Shown here: piece by piece, positions 29,001 through 38,125 of the stretch
Layout: every line of letters starts with the position of its first letter
Numbering within the stretch: the stretch's first letter is position 1
Assembly: GCF_030717995.2 (NCBI RefSeq)
Contig: NZ_CP157743.1
Location: 4,180,501 to 4,244,500 of the forward strand
Direction: 5' to 3'
Source of the DNA: Methylomarinum sp. Ch1-1
Lineage (GTDB): Bacteria; Pseudomonadota; Gammaproteobacteria; Methylococcales; Methylomonadaceae
DNA length: 64,000 nt
Notes under the pieces: generated by a model
The model's input: the letters and a program-made list of their open reading frames with translations, nothing else
Database searches by the model: none
Told to the model about the DNA's origin: nothing
Program-made: the position numbers and the translations under genes

Positions 29001-29525
29001 CTGACTATCCGTAAAGGCGAATTTCTGTTCAACGGCCCGCCCGACAATCCGTGGGTGACCATTGAGGCTATCCGTAAAGCCGTCAGCGGTGATGTCACCG
29101 CGGTGCTGAGCGTAACCGGACCGTTGAAATCGCCGCAAACACGAGTTTATACCGAGCCGGCATTACCGGAATCGGAAGCGCTCGCTTATTTGCTCACCGG
29201 CAAATCGATCAATCGCTTGAGCGAAGGCGAAAGCAACGCGGTCGCCAGCGCCGCATTCAAATACGGGGCCGGACAATTGTCCTGGCTCAGCGACCAGCTC
29301 GGCATCGACGAATTTGAATTTGAACAAGCCGACACCCTCGAGGACAGCGCCGTCCGACTCGGGCAATACCTGAATCCGGACCTTTATGTCGGCGTCAGCA
29401 TGGGAGTGTTCGCCAGCAAATACGCGGCCAGACTCAGATACCAATTAAGCGAACATTTCAGCGTCAGCACCCGTGCCGGCGAAACCCAGCGTATTGAACT
29501 AAAATATCAGTTGAAAACCGAATGA
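26049..29525 (+). CDS. tamB: Translocation and assembly module subunit TamB
   Basis: 1158 residues (slightly shorter than E. coli TamB). One N-terminal membrane anchor (ITLLLILLGYLIA, about 22-34), a long beta-helical AsmA-like body, and the C-terminal DUF490/TamB domain containing FLFNGPPDNPWVTIEA and SEALAYLLTGKSINRL, ending in a beta strand ELKYQLKTE suitable for TamA contact. Begins inside the tamA stop (ATGA), so translation is coupled. Confidence 0.95.
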   Translation: MMTSAPLPRLVPAIIKGLAAIITLLLILLGYLIATESGTRWLLRGVFSRLDPVSVGQIDGTLIKDLQLKQLRYRDQHDFSVAIADASLRWHAAELLRGDLHIASLRLQGIAVVGQPSAGAETESSSGILQIPLTIHVDEFSVKQFNWRHGDSQTEIKQLSLHAELARNILTLSQLTLLMPQLQARAHGELSLQPDWPLTADLDWSYLIEGRTLQGELAISGDMKRYDLHSMLEGPIESKQTGFIGLTGDQPQFDLHGDWQKMQWPLTGSAQVSSRQGEFRIHGQPQNYQAELNADVAAAGQPDFAVAFTGNGNQESLDIVQLQLTPRQGRLNLSGRLSWLTETRFDLAIVAEQLDTADFFAAVPGQLNLKAQTRGRYTAGQLHAALDIERLHGVLHGQPLNAQGKLQWRGAEADIERLQIMAGDNRLTAHGRLSAEQADLDLNIAAPNLTSAWPSLAGSLNGQAQIHGSLRRPRIKSDVRGHNIRYADKRIGELSLQADYQHDSARPAELLFSASDIQLADNKIARLALQAHGKPSQHAVSVTLASSLADLSIDSSGQWNGRRWLGRISNLAIELPQQQQWRLESATTLTLTPKQDRLMLDLPNSCLIQGDARLCLFAQGEPTGQLDGRLSLSAWSLTQTKPWLPDELELAGKLSAQASFSVGEQGLNAELNADIAAGKALLQDEDNVTHELPFSISTLQLNYRQGLLNSRLRFDLGHGDYLKADVNTGPADRNGVRPLSGILQAKIEDMTFIDGLLPEIRKLQGLFVADLQIGGTTQRPALGGSAQWRQGQFEIIKLGSTFHNITVAATSSSEQPDRLLLTAEVESGQGRLSGQGHLNLQAEQGYPLQLTINGEKFQISRLPEAEIEISPVLQIEKQADTTHIDGQIKIDSARIELKSIPESAVAPSDDEVIIGADQMPAEKVVPSRLNARIAIDFGDNSHFSGFGLKTRLSGKLEYTKKANQQLMQGRALMRDATYRSYGQDLTIRKGEFLFNGPPDNPWVTIEAIRKAVSGDVTAVLSVTGPLKSPQTRVYTEPALPESEALAYLLTGKSINRLSEGESNAVASAAFKYGAGQLSWLSDQLGIDEFEFEQADTLEDSAVRLGQYLNPDLYVGVSMGVFASKYAARLRYQLSEHFSVSTRAGETQRIELKYQLKTE

Positions 29526-29556
29526 AAACTCTATTGGACCCTGCAACACCTTAACG

Positions 29557-30900
29557 ATGATGAAACCCGCCTATCTATTCGTTGCAGTCATTGCCGGTCT
29601 ATTGGTCGGCTGTGGCGAAAAAGACCCAGTGCTCAGCGATATACGCAGCCAGGGCAAATTGATCATCCTAACTCGTAATGCGCCGACGACTTATTATCTT
29701 GACGTGGACGACAACCCCGCCGGTTTTGAATATGACCTAAGCCTCGCGTTGGCGCGCTCACTGCATGTCGAAGCGGAATACAGAATCTATGACAATATCG
29801 AAGACATCATCGAAGCCATCGCTAACGGCGAGGGCCATATTGCCGCAGCCGGCCTGACTCGAACCGACAGCCGCGAGCAAAATCATGTATTCGGTCCCAG
29901 TTATAAAACGGTACAACAGCAGGTGGTCTGCCATCGTCATGCCGCCAGCCCCGCCGCTATCGATGAACTGCAACACTATTCGCTGCTGGTGATCGCCGAA
30001 AGCAGCTATCAGGAATCATTGCGGCGACTGCGCCAGCGTTATCCCGACTTGAACTGGGAGACGACCAACGAATTATCCACCGAACAGGTACTGGCAAAAG
30101 TAGTCGACCAGGAAGTCGACTGCACCGTGGCCGACTCCAACATCGTTGCCCTGAATCAACGTTATTTTCCCGATCTGAAAGTCGCCCTCTCTATTTCCAA
30201 GCCGCAGCAACTAGCCTGGCTGCTCTCGCCGCAAGCATCTCATTTCAAACACTATATTTCCGAGTGGTTTGGGCGTATGGCGAACGCCTCAACCTTGGCC
30301 AGCATCGATGAGCGCTATTATGGCTATGTCGATAGCTTCGATTACTATGACAACAGCGTGTTTCTGCGCCGCCTAGACACTCGATTGCCAAACTATCGCT
30401 CAGCCTTCCAGCAGGTCGCCGAACAATACCGGTTGCCATGGACGTTGTTGGCCGCCCAAGCCTATCAGGAATCCGGCTGGAACCCTGCCGCCAAAAGCCC
30501 AACCGGCGTCAGAGGACTGATGATGCTGACCCGAAACACGGCTCGGGCCATGGGGATCAAAAAACGCACCGATCCCCTCCAAAGCATCAAAGGCGGAGCA
30601 AAATACCTGAACCGCATGCTGAACAGGATACCCGCTGCGGTCGCCGCCGAAGATCGTCTGTGGTTTGCACTCGCCGCCTACAACATCGGCCATGCACATC
30701 TAATGGACGCCAGGAAACTGGCCAAAAAACTGGGTAAAAACCCCAACCAGTGGCATGACCTCAAAACGGTGCTGCCGTTATTGACGCAAAAGCGCTATTA
30801 CAAAACCTTGAAACACGGCTACGCCAGAGGCTTTGAACCGGTCAGGTATATCGACCGGATCCGCTATTATCGAGACGTGCTGGTCAACGCGCTGACATAA
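29557..30900 (+). CDS. mltF: Membrane-bound lytic murein transglycosylase F
   Basis: 447 residues. Lipoprotein signal with LLVGCG at about 16-21; residues 30-260 are an SBP_bac_3 domain (TYYLDVDDNPAGFEYDLS, GHIAAAGLTRT) that regulates activity in known MltF; residues about 285-430 are the SLT lysozyme-like domain with catalytic Glu305 in AYQESGWNP and the family segments GLMMLTRNTA and AAYNIGHAH. It cleaves peptidoglycan to anhydromuropeptides. It follows tamB by 31 bp in the same direction. Confidence 0.94.
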   Translation: MMKPAYLFVAVIAGLLVGCGEKDPVLSDIRSQGKLIILTRNAPTTYYLDVDDNPAGFEYDLSLALARSLHVEAEYRIYDNIEDIIEAIANGEGHIAAAGLTRTDSREQNHVFGPSYKTVQQQVVCHRHAASPAAIDELQHYSLLVIAESSYQESLRRLRQRYPDLNWETTNELSTEQVLAKVVDQEVDCTVADSNIVALNQRYFPDLKVALSISKPQQLAWLLSPQASHFKHYISEWFGRMANASTLASIDERYYGYVDSFDYYDNSVFLRRLDTRLPNYRSAFQQVAEQYRLPWTLLAAQAYQESGWNPAAKSPTGVRGLMMLTRNTARAMGIKKRTDPLQSIKGGAKYLNRMLNRIPAAVAAEDRLWFALAAYNIGHAHLMDARKLAKKLGKNPNQWHDLKTVLPLLTQKRYYKTLKHGYARGFEPVRYIDRIRYYRDVLVNALT

Positions 30901-30970
30901 ATTAATTCTGCCGTATAGAGCGAGAAATAATGACAGCAAGCCATCCAACCAAAACGAGACAACGACTAAC

Positions 30971-31489
30971 ATGCTGCTAAGCCAAAGCCTGAAAAGCTTG
31001 CTGGATAAACTGTTTTTCGCCGGCATCCTGCTGTTAGGGATGCAATTACCGAATTTTGTCATGCAATATCAACAGAACCTCGCCGCCCGCTACGATGAAA
31101 GCCAAAAACAAATACGTCCCTATCAGCAACTTGCCAACCGCTTTTATGCCGGCGATATCGGCCAATTGCTGACTGCACACCGACATAATGGGGTCGCCGC
31201 GATCAGGGCCGAAGCCGGCATCCTTGCCGCATCAATCGAGCGCAATGATTATTTGCACCGGCAATTGAACGCGCTGCAAAACAAACCGCTGCATCGCCAG
31301 ATATTGCGCCTGGCGACCGATCTCGACTTCGAGATCGCCGAGCAAGTGATGGCCAATTATGCGGCGACTATACCGCTTAATGCGGAGGCCTTGAGCGCCG
31401 GTCTGACCCTGGCCTTGGCATTCAATATCGCCGTCCACCTACTGATCTCCGCATTAAGACGCATCGTTCGCATCATGTTGACCGCATGA
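30971..31489 (+). CDS. DUF2937 family protein
   Basis: 172 residues with hydrophobic segments at both ends (about 12-30 LFFAGILLLGMQLPNFVMQY and 140-160) and a helical, charged middle (AARYDESQKQIRPYQQLANRFY). The N-terminal LDKLFFAGILLLGMQLP pattern fits DUF2937, of unknown function. It follows mltF by 70 bp and may end that transcript. Confidence 0.8.
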   Translation: MLLSQSLKSLLDKLFFAGILLLGMQLPNFVMQYQQNLAARYDESQKQIRPYQQLANRFYAGDIGQLLTAHRHNGVAAIRAEAGILAASIERNDYLHRQLNALQNKPLHRQILRLATDLDFEIAEQVMANYAATIPLNAEALSAGLTLALAFNIAVHLLISALRRIVRIMLTA

Positions 31490-31499
31490 TCTCAAACTT

Positions 31500-31757
31500 A
31501 AATAACCTCAGTTCGGGATAAAAGAATCATAATATTGCCAAGGGTTAAGACGATATCAGGTAGCGCTAGAAGCAGTGTGCGCGGCACGGCCGATTTTTGT
31601 TCTGACCACCAAGGAAGGCGGAAATGTGGAAAGTGCAGGAGCAAAGTTCACCCAGCACCTAAATTATCCTGGAATGTAAAATATAGTCCTGTAGTCATGG
31701 GATTTAGGTGCTGGGTAAACCCGTCCCGTGAAATCAATGACCTGCCGCCCAAATAAT
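31500..31757. repeat. Dispersed repeat starting CTCAGTTCGGGATAAAA, with 75-bp palindrome inside
   Basis: The left 90 bp (AACCTCAGTTCGGGATAAAAG to CAGTGTGCGCGGC) align with 54684-54780, and the first 30 bp recur reversed at 2131-2160. The palindromic element lies at 31646-31720 and is followed by CGTCCCGTGAAATCAATGACC, resembling the right arm of the element at 1950-2053. It therefore looks like a patchwork of three repeat types. The spacer 31490-31790 holds no gene. Confidence 0.6.
31646..31720. repeat. 75-bp palindromic element, stand-alone copy
   Basis: Arms GTTCACCCAGCACCTAAAT and ATTTAGGTGCTGGGTAAAC. Its centre is nearly the exact reverse complement of the copy in MITE C (42700-42774), so this element moves or is copied without its host MITE. 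Confidence 0.85.
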
Positions 31758-31790
31758 GAAGCGCTTTAACAAGCAAATTGAGCCGGCTCG

Positions 31791-32261
31791 TCAACGACTA
31801 AAAAACGGAAGCCAGCGTCGGACCTGAGAGCAATATAGCTTGTATTCGGCGCCGAAAGCTTTCCGCAACTGCGGCTCTTCATAACCTATGACCAACAAAT
31901 GTATCACGATGCCGACGCAAACCGCGTACGTTAACAGGCTAATAGTCTGAAAAAGCACTGCCCAGCCGACAAGAATCGCTAGCACTCCCAGATACATGGG
32001 GTTTCTCGTGTAACGATAGGCCCCATGGACAACGAGCTTCTTTGGCGCGTCTATCGGCGCCGGCGTCCCGCCTCCGACATAGGCGAATCCCCAAACGCAG
32101 TAACTATAGAGAATCCCGCCGGTTATGAAAAAAATCAACGCCAACCCAACGCCTTCGTTTAAAACAATCGGCTGTTCTCGTACGATCAACCACGGAAATA
32201 AGCCCGCCACCGAACCCGGAACAACCAGCGTAAAGATGAGGTTTTTAAAAAAAAGCATCAT
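31791..32261 (-). CDS. Isoprenylcysteine/phospholipid methyltransferase-family membrane protein
   Basis: 156 residues, four to five hydrophobic segments, and the ICMT/PEMT signature GAYRYTRNPMYLG (about 88-100) followed near the C-terminus by YEEPQLRKAFGAEYKLYC, the conserved EE and FG.EY.. residues. These enzymes methylate lipids or small hydrophobic molecules with SAM. Substrate unknown. It stands alone on the minus strand. Confidence 0.85.
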   Translation of the reverse strand: MMLFFKNLIFTLVVPGSVAGLFPWLIVREQPIVLNEGVGLALIFFITGGILYSYCVWGFAYVGGGTPAPIDAPKKLVVHGAYRYTRNPMYLGVLAILVGWAVLFQTISLLTYAVCVGIVIHLLVIGYEEPQLRKAFGAEYKLYCSQVRRWLPFFSR

Positions 32262-32539
32262 AGCGACCTACTCGATGTAAATTAGCGACGGAAAAAAGGC
32301 AATGGCGCTGTTGCCATCCCGTTAAGTTGACCAAGACGCTATTCTATTGTTCGATGACTCGACCTGCCCAGTTTTTCTGCAATTATTCAGCGGACTATTA
32401 AATGACTGGTAGTCACAGATTTAGGCAATGCCGATTTAATCAACACTTCCTTAACTATGTTAGACTTTCTTCCTAGGGTCTATTGATTTTTTCTCGAGTT
32501 TCCGACTAGCCCCGCCCATCCCTATAGAGGAGAGGAGCC

Positions 32540-33070
32540 ATGTTAAAAATCAAGAACATGTTGTCACTGTTGCTTTTTTCCATACTGATGCTGCCCCCTT
32601 GCGTTGCTCTAGCAAAAACAACAACGCAGAATAGCTGGGCTTCTTTGGCTTTAATCGAGTCCGGTTGTCCTGCTGACTCTGAGCAAAGCCAAAAGCTCGA
32701 CCAATTAAAACATGCAATCGTCTCCGCCGAGTCCGTTCAACAGGCTCGTTCCCTCGCCCTTGCCCCCACAGAATCGGCCATCGAGGCGATAAACAATGCG
32801 CGCGCCCTCATGCCCTTCAGCGATGAGCTTCGTAACGCCGAAATGCGGCTTAGTGAAACCCGCTCGCGTATTTTATTAGCTTCTTCCCAGACAGAAGTCG
32901 CCGATGAATTCTCCGGCATGATGCTGGCCAGTTTAGACGACGACAATCCGGCGCGTGTCAACGTCGGCAATACAACGTGCAATTACTCGACGGGAGAAAT
33001 CATCGCTATCGTGCTCGGCCTTATTCTCGGCATCATTCCCGGCCTGATCTTACTTTTCCTGCTTTGTTGA
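32540..33070 (+). CDS. Hypothetical exported protein with C-terminal membrane segment
   Basis: 176 residues. Strong ribosome site (GGAGAGGAG) before ATG 32540. Signal peptide to about ALAK (27); a helical middle; one pair of cysteines (Cys42 region SGCPADSEQ and TTCNYSTGE near 147); then a C-terminal hydrophobic segment IIAIVLGLILGIIPGLILLF. No family recognised. Possibly anchored in the inner membrane by the C-terminal helix. Confidence 0.7.
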   Translation: MLKIKNMLSLLLFSILMLPPCVALAKTTTQNSWASLALIESGCPADSEQSQKLDQLKHAIVSAESVQQARSLALAPTESAIEAINNARALMPFSDELRNAEMRLSETRSRILLASSQTEVADEFSGMMLASLDDDNPARVNVGNTTCNYSTGEIIAIVLGLILGIIPGLILLFLLC

Positions 33071-33085
33071 CGGACGGCATGACTA

Positions 33086-33212
33086 TATTCTGTCGGCAAT
33101 TGTGCATATAGGTGCAGATTTAGCCGCGCAATGCGAGTAAATGTTCGCACCCTACCGCAACAATTCCCATCAGTTTAAGGGTATGGGGTGTGTTTGGCGA
33201 GGCATCTTCTGG
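33086..33212. repeat. REP-like hairpin plus truncated MITE end
   Basis: 33086-33155 matches 41972-42038 (CGGCAATTGTG.AT.TAGGTGC...TTCGCACC), a 65-70 bp palindrome-type repeat whose other copy has arms GTAGGTGC/GCACCTAC. It is followed at 33158 by CAACAATTCCCATCAGTTTAAGGGTATGGGG cut here to its first 55 bp, a left end of the CAGCAATTCCC MITE family with no right end. No gene lies between 33071 and 33390. Confidence 0.65.
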
Positions 33213-33390
33213 AGCAAGTAACTGATAGTAAAAGTATTTTTATACTGAATAGTTACAAATAACTGAGTACTAGCCATGATCATGGCCAAAAACGGGCCGA
33301 CTGATCACCGATCAAAATGCCGTCATCGATGTTCGATAACGAAGCCCGTCTTATTGCTATACTTGAGTTTCACCACTGACCAAACTCACT

Positions 33391-35550
33391 ATGCGTCCGA
33401 AAAACATCAAATCCTCAATCCATGGCATGGCGTTGATGCTGCTACTGTCCAGCCAAGCGCTCCAGGCGGAAACGGTCAAAGTTCCCTTGCAACTCGACTT
33501 CCCGCTGCTGCGTCAGCTGGTCGTGAACCAGCTTTTCCCTGGAGAAGACGTTTCAACGGAGCTGTTAAACGACCCCAACGGCTGCAGCAGCATCGTCCTG
33601 TCCGAGCCGAAACTGAGCGAAGCTAACCAACACTTGCAAATCCTTTCCCGACTCGACGTCAGCCTGGCCGTCAAAATGCTGGACCGCTGTGTGAAACTAT
33701 TAGACTGGCAGGGTTATGCGCAAATTATCAGCGATCCGGCCATCGCCCCGGATAATCCGCGCCTGCTTTATCTACGGGTGCTGGACAGTCATTTAATCAG
33801 CCTCGATAACGAACGCCTAAGCTCCGGCCCGATATGGGACCAAGCCAGAAAACAAATACATCCGTGGTTCAAGCGTTTCCGCCTCGACCTGACTTCCTCC
33901 ATTGAGGAACTGCAAGACGTTCTACCCTTGTTTCTACCCAGGCATACGCATGCGCAGTTGGACAGTCTGCTGGCGTCATTGCAGATAGCCGATTTACAAG
34001 TCGCCGCAAACGGCATACGCGGGGATTTAATGTTCCAGCTGGCCCCCATTAGCCTACCCCAGCAGCCCGAGCGGCCTTTGACCGAACAGGAGCAAGAACA
34101 ATGGCAACAGAAATGGCAAAGCATGGATGCCCTGCTAACCTATGCGATTAAACACTATGCGGCCGCCACCGAACTTGAGGAGCTCAGACTGGCGCTGTTC
34201 GACATTCTACTGGATGCGCGTTATCAATTGCAGGAGGCATTGCAACAAAACCAAACCGACGATCCGCTCAGACATTGGTTTATAGACAGTTGGACGCGAC
34301 TGATTCCAGTTTTGCAACAAATCAGCGCCAAAAACCCCAAACATGCGACGCTGGGTTTGATGACCCTGGTCACCGCGAGCGATGCATTACGCACCCTGGA
34401 CAAATTAGGCCCCCGCTTCGGCTTGACTATTTCAGTCGATGGTTTGCGCAGGCTGGCGAGGATGCTGAATCATGATCGCGAAGGCGCCCCGTTAAACTAT
34501 GATCAGGCAGAGGACCCGGAACTGTTGCGCCTGTTTCGATTCCCCAAGGCCGCCGACGTGCGCGGCGAGACCGCTTTCGACCTCTGGCCGATCGGCAGCG
34601 CACAGGCGGCGGCGACTAGACCGCTGAACCGGTGGGTTCCTGCCGACGATGAATTGGCGGCCTACCTGTTGACGGTGCGGGATCTGCTACGCGACAAGGC
34701 CCTCAGTGCGAGCGCGAATAATGGCTCATTGACATCAGCCCAACAAGCTGTATTCAGAAAACTGCTGATGGCCACGGCCTGGCAGGAAAGCTGTTGGCGA
34801 CAATATGTGGTAAAGCAGAAAAAAATCGTCCCGTTACGCTCCAACACTGGTGATACCGGCATCATGCAAATTAACGAAAGAGTCTGGCGCGGATTCGTCG
34901 ACCAACACAAACTGCGCTGGGATATTGACTACAACATCGACGCCGGCAGCCGAATATTGCTCAACTACATGACTCGTTACGCAATCAAAAACGGCGAACA
35001 CAAAAGACGCGGCGGCCTCGATAACTTGGCGAGGGCCACCTATTCCGCCTACAACGGCGGACCGGGGCAATACTCGCGTTATCGGAACGGCAAGTCGGCG
35101 CATAAGGCCATAGACCAGGCCTTTCACGACAAATACCTGACCGTCAAAAAAGGTCGGGAACTGGCCGTCGCCGAATGTCTGGGCGCCGGTCAATTAGACC
35201 TTCAAGCAAGCCCTAAGAGTGCGCCTGCCGTCGCCGATAAGACACAACGTCCCGCCGCAACGAAAAAGCGCATCCTTGATGATGCCTGGATCAAAAACCA
35301 GAGCCAAACTCATTTCACCCTGCAACTGGGGGTATTCAGTTCTAGCCAGGCGGCAAATGCATTTATCCGCAGACAGAAAGTAATCGGCGATTATGCCGTT
35401 TACCGCCGGCAGCACGACAATCGACCGCACTATACCGTTGTCTATGGCCGCTTTCGCGACCGCCAGCTCGCCATGCGTGATAGCCGCCGTTTCACCCCAC
35501 TCAAACCCTGGATACGCTCGTTTAAGGAGATTCGAGCGCATATGAATTAA
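33391..35550 (+). CDS. Lytic transglycosylase with SLT and SPOR domains
   Basis: 719 residues: signal peptide to about LQAE (28), an alpha-helical region of about 400 residues without a name I recognise, an SLT domain (about 450-590) with catalytic Glu466 in ATAWQESCWRQ, the segment GDTGIMQINERVW and SAYNGGPGQYSRY, then a SPOR domain at 640-719 (THFTLQLGVFSSSQAANAF, HYTVVYGRFRDRQLA). SPOR domains bind denuded peptidoglycan at septa, so the enzyme probably acts during division or growth. No strong ribosome site. Confidence 0.88.
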   Translation: MRPKNIKSSIHGMALMLLLSSQALQAETVKVPLQLDFPLLRQLVVNQLFPGEDVSTELLNDPNGCSSIVLSEPKLSEANQHLQILSRLDVSLAVKMLDRCVKLLDWQGYAQIISDPAIAPDNPRLLYLRVLDSHLISLDNERLSSGPIWDQARKQIHPWFKRFRLDLTSSIEELQDVLPLFLPRHTHAQLDSLLASLQIADLQVAANGIRGDLMFQLAPISLPQQPERPLTEQEQEQWQQKWQSMDALLTYAIKHYAAATELEELRLALFDILLDARYQLQEALQQNQTDDPLRHWFIDSWTRLIPVLQQISAKNPKHATLGLMTLVTASDALRTLDKLGPRFGLTISVDGLRRLARMLNHDREGAPLNYDQAEDPELLRLFRFPKAADVRGETAFDLWPIGSAQAAATRPLNRWVPADDELAAYLLTVRDLLRDKALSASANNGSLTSAQQAVFRKLLMATAWQESCWRQYVVKQKKIVPLRSNTGDTGIMQINERVWRGFVDQHKLRWDIDYNIDAGSRILLNYMTRYAIKNGEHKRRGGLDNLARATYSAYNGGPGQYSRYRNGKSAHKAIDQAFHDKYLTVKKGRELAVAECLGAGQLDLQASPKSAPAVADKTQRPAATKKRILDDAWIKNQSQTHFTLQLGVFSSSQAANAFIRRQKVIGDYAVYRRQHDNRPHYTVVYGRFRDRQLAMRDSRRFTPLKPWIRSFKEIRAHMN

Positions 35551-35668
35551 GCCATTGAGAAACCCCTCTAACGGGGTGAAACTCCATCCCGAATCTTTCA
35601 ACCCGAGCCAAACAATATACAAGACGCTCGCAATGGATTGAATCCCCCCAGTTTAATGCCTGCCAAAT

Positions 35669-38125
35669 TCATTTTCCGGTCGTGTTCTCTATGCGCTCTC
35701 TGTCTATTGCCAGCAGACGGCTCTGCAGCTCCGGCAATACCTTGCTGAGTTGAGTAATATCCTTAATCGTCAAACGCAACAAGGTGGCATAGGTTTTGGC
35801 GACGACCGTCGCCGAACGCCGCGATTCTTCAAACAAAGCATGTTCTCCAACCACGCAGCCCTCCCTTAATTCGGCCAAGTGTTGGTTTTGTCCATGCTGA
35901 TTCAATTTGAAGACATTCAACCTGCCCCCAACCAGAATATAAATGGCATGGCCCTTATCGCCTTCGTTAAAAATCGTATCGCCTGACAAAAAGTTGACGT
36001 ATTGGGCATTGCCAGCCAACTTTTCCAGTTCCTGTTCGGGCAATCCCTTAAACAGCGAAACATGGTTAATCCAGTCATCTCTACGATTCAAACTGAGCGC
36101 CGTTTTCATCATCGGCAGTTTTTTCAACGCGACATGCAGCCGCTTGCCGATATGATTGTAGACCTTGGTGCTGATTTTTCCCTCTTCATGTTCGTCGTTA
36201 ATCAGCTTCAGCGAATATTTCAATGCGACGCGCTGAAACAACACGTTTTCATATTGATGATAAAAATCGCTGTAATGTTCGGCAAAAGTCCGTAAGCGTA
36301 ACTGTCGCCTTCTCAGCCTATCCTGGTATACATTTCTGAGCCGATGATATTGATAAGGGTCTAGAAAATGTTCTTGCTCCTTGAGCAGTCTCAACGCCGC
36401 ATGCGCCAGCAAGACGCCGGCGATATCATGCTGCAAGCGGTTGGAAAAACGCAATTCCTGATACTTCGTCAATAACGATTGCGTCCAGTCATGCTGACCG
36501 AGAAAGTTGATGATTCGCCATTCGCTGCGAACGAAGATGTTCTTCGCTTCCGCCAGATTGTCATTTCGCTTCTTCGGTTGCTGAGAGCTACGCGCCTGAT
36601 CATGATGCAGCAAATCCCTGAAGGTCAGATAGGTGTAATAATTCAATAAGCCGATATCTTGCAACAGCTCCAACTCGTCCTTTTCCGCGTCAATCGCATT
36701 GATACGGACCAATTCCAGACGCTGCGAGCGATTCAAGTCTTGACTATGGCTTTGTAAGTCCTGTTCCATCTCATGCTCTATCGACAGCTTGAGCTCCTTA
36801 TCCAACAAATGCATCTGTGAGAACTGCTGCAATACCGCATCGACCGCATTATTGACCCGTTCCAGATTCTGTTGCAATTCCGCCTTCTCACCCTCGGCCA
36901 GCCCGTCGATTCTACGCCAACGAATCAAGTAACGGATCGTCGAGGCATTGATCAACAGACTCACCAAGACCACGCCCAGAGTCAGTTCGAACAACAATCG
37001 TTTTTCCGCCAGCGTATCCGGCACCGTCAACACGATGGCGATCGCCAACCCGCCTCTCAATCCGCCCCACCACATCATGTGCTGGCTACTAACATCGACC
37101 CTAGGCAGCCTAAAAAGCTTAATCGTCATCGGTAAAAAACCATAGACGCCAATACCTCGGGCGACGGTGACCGCGATGACGGCAAACGCGATCGGCTGCC
37201 AATACTGGGCCAACACCACGATATCGATCGACATGCCGATCAGCAAAAACAATAGCGAATTGCAGATCAATACGAGTACTTCCCATGTGGTGTAAACGGC
37301 GTCGCTAGTCTCGCCGGAGAGACGCATCAGGCCGGCCACGTTGAGGCAAATGGCCGCGCTCAATACCGCCATGACGCCGGACACCTCAAAGGCATGCTCG
37401 GCAAAGATGAAACAGAAATAGGGCATGATCAGGGAGAAAACCACCGGCGCCGAAGAATCTTCATGGTTCAATCTGACCATCAATTCACTCATCAGCAAGG
37501 CAACCACTACGCCGACGCCTATCCCGCCGAGAAATACCCGGAAAAACTCCGGGATTGCCGGCAATGCATTGCTATAGGAAAACTGAGGCGTCAAGACCAT
37601 CGCCAAGATCATATTAAACAACACGATGGCGGTCGCGTCATTGAACAGCGACTCCCCTTCAACCAGCACCGTCAAGCGTTTGGATATGCCCAAGTTTTTG
37701 AAAATCGCGACGACGGCGACGGGATCGGTGGCGGAAATCAAGGCGCCGAACAACAACGCCACGGCTATGTCGACATCCAGTGTGAACCACAGACCTATCC
37801 CCACCAATAGCATCGAAATCAACATGCCAGGAATTGCCAGCAACAATACCGGCCAAATATTTTTCAACAACTCTCGCGCATCGATTTTCAACGACGCTTC
37901 AAAAATCAGCGCGGGTAAGAAGACGAAAAGCACTAATTCACTGGTGATATGGAAATTTTTCAACAGCGGAAAAAAAGGAATATATGACTTGGCCAGATTA
38001 ATCGCCATACCCAGAATCACTAGCATCACGGTATAGGGGACCGTCAAATGTCTGCTGAGACCGGCGGTCACCATCGCCAGAAATAACAAACTGAAGGCGA
38101 CAAGAAGAATTTCCGATAGCTCCAT
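35669..38125 (-). CDS. CPA1-type Na+/H+ antiporter with C-terminal cyclic-nucleotide-binding-like domain
   Basis: 818 residues from ATG 38125 (MELSEILLVAFS); the ATG at 38140 is in frame but lacks a ribosome site. Twelve or so membrane helices to about residue 400 contain the CPA1 motifs ATDPVAVVAIFKNLG and VEGESLFNDATAIVLF and WWGGLRGGLAIA. A long helical cytosolic part follows, then a cNMP-binding-like domain (about 690-800; LSGDTIFNEGDKGHAIYILVGGRL, GCVVGEHALF, RRSATVVA). The phosphate-binding cassette has GEHALFEESRRSATV, close to the GE.AL....RSAT consensus, so nucleotide control of the antiporter is possible. Confidence 0.92.
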   Translation of the reverse strand: MELSEILLVAFSLLFLAMVTAGLSRHLTVPYTVMLVILGMAINLAKSYIPFFPLLKNFHITSELVLFVFLPALIFEASLKIDARELLKNIWPVLLLAIPGMLISMLLVGIGLWFTLDVDIAVALLFGALISATDPVAVVAIFKNLGISKRLTVLVEGESLFNDATAIVLFNMILAMVLTPQFSYSNALPAIPEFFRVFLGGIGVGVVVALLMSELMVRLNHEDSSAPVVFSLIMPYFCFIFAEHAFEVSGVMAVLSAAICLNVAGLMRLSGETSDAVYTTWEVLVLICNSLLFLLIGMSIDIVVLAQYWQPIAFAVIAVTVARGIGVYGFLPMTIKLFRLPRVDVSSQHMMWWGGLRGGLAIAIVLTVPDTLAEKRLLFELTLGVVLVSLLINASTIRYLIRWRRIDGLAEGEKAELQQNLERVNNAVDAVLQQFSQMHLLDKELKLSIEHEMEQDLQSHSQDLNRSQRLELVRINAIDAEKDELELLQDIGLLNYYTYLTFRDLLHHDQARSSQQPKKRNDNLAEAKNIFVRSEWRIINFLGQHDWTQSLLTKYQELRFSNRLQHDIAGVLLAHAALRLLKEQEHFLDPYQYHRLRNVYQDRLRRRQLRLRTFAEHYSDFYHQYENVLFQRVALKYSLKLINDEHEEGKISTKVYNHIGKRLHVALKKLPMMKTALSLNRRDDWINHVSLFKGLPEQELEKLAGNAQYVNFLSGDTIFNEGDKGHAIYILVGGRLNVFKLNQHGQNQHLAELREGCVVGEHALFEESRRSATVVAKTYATLLRLTIKDITQLSKVLPELQSRLLAIDRERIENTTGK

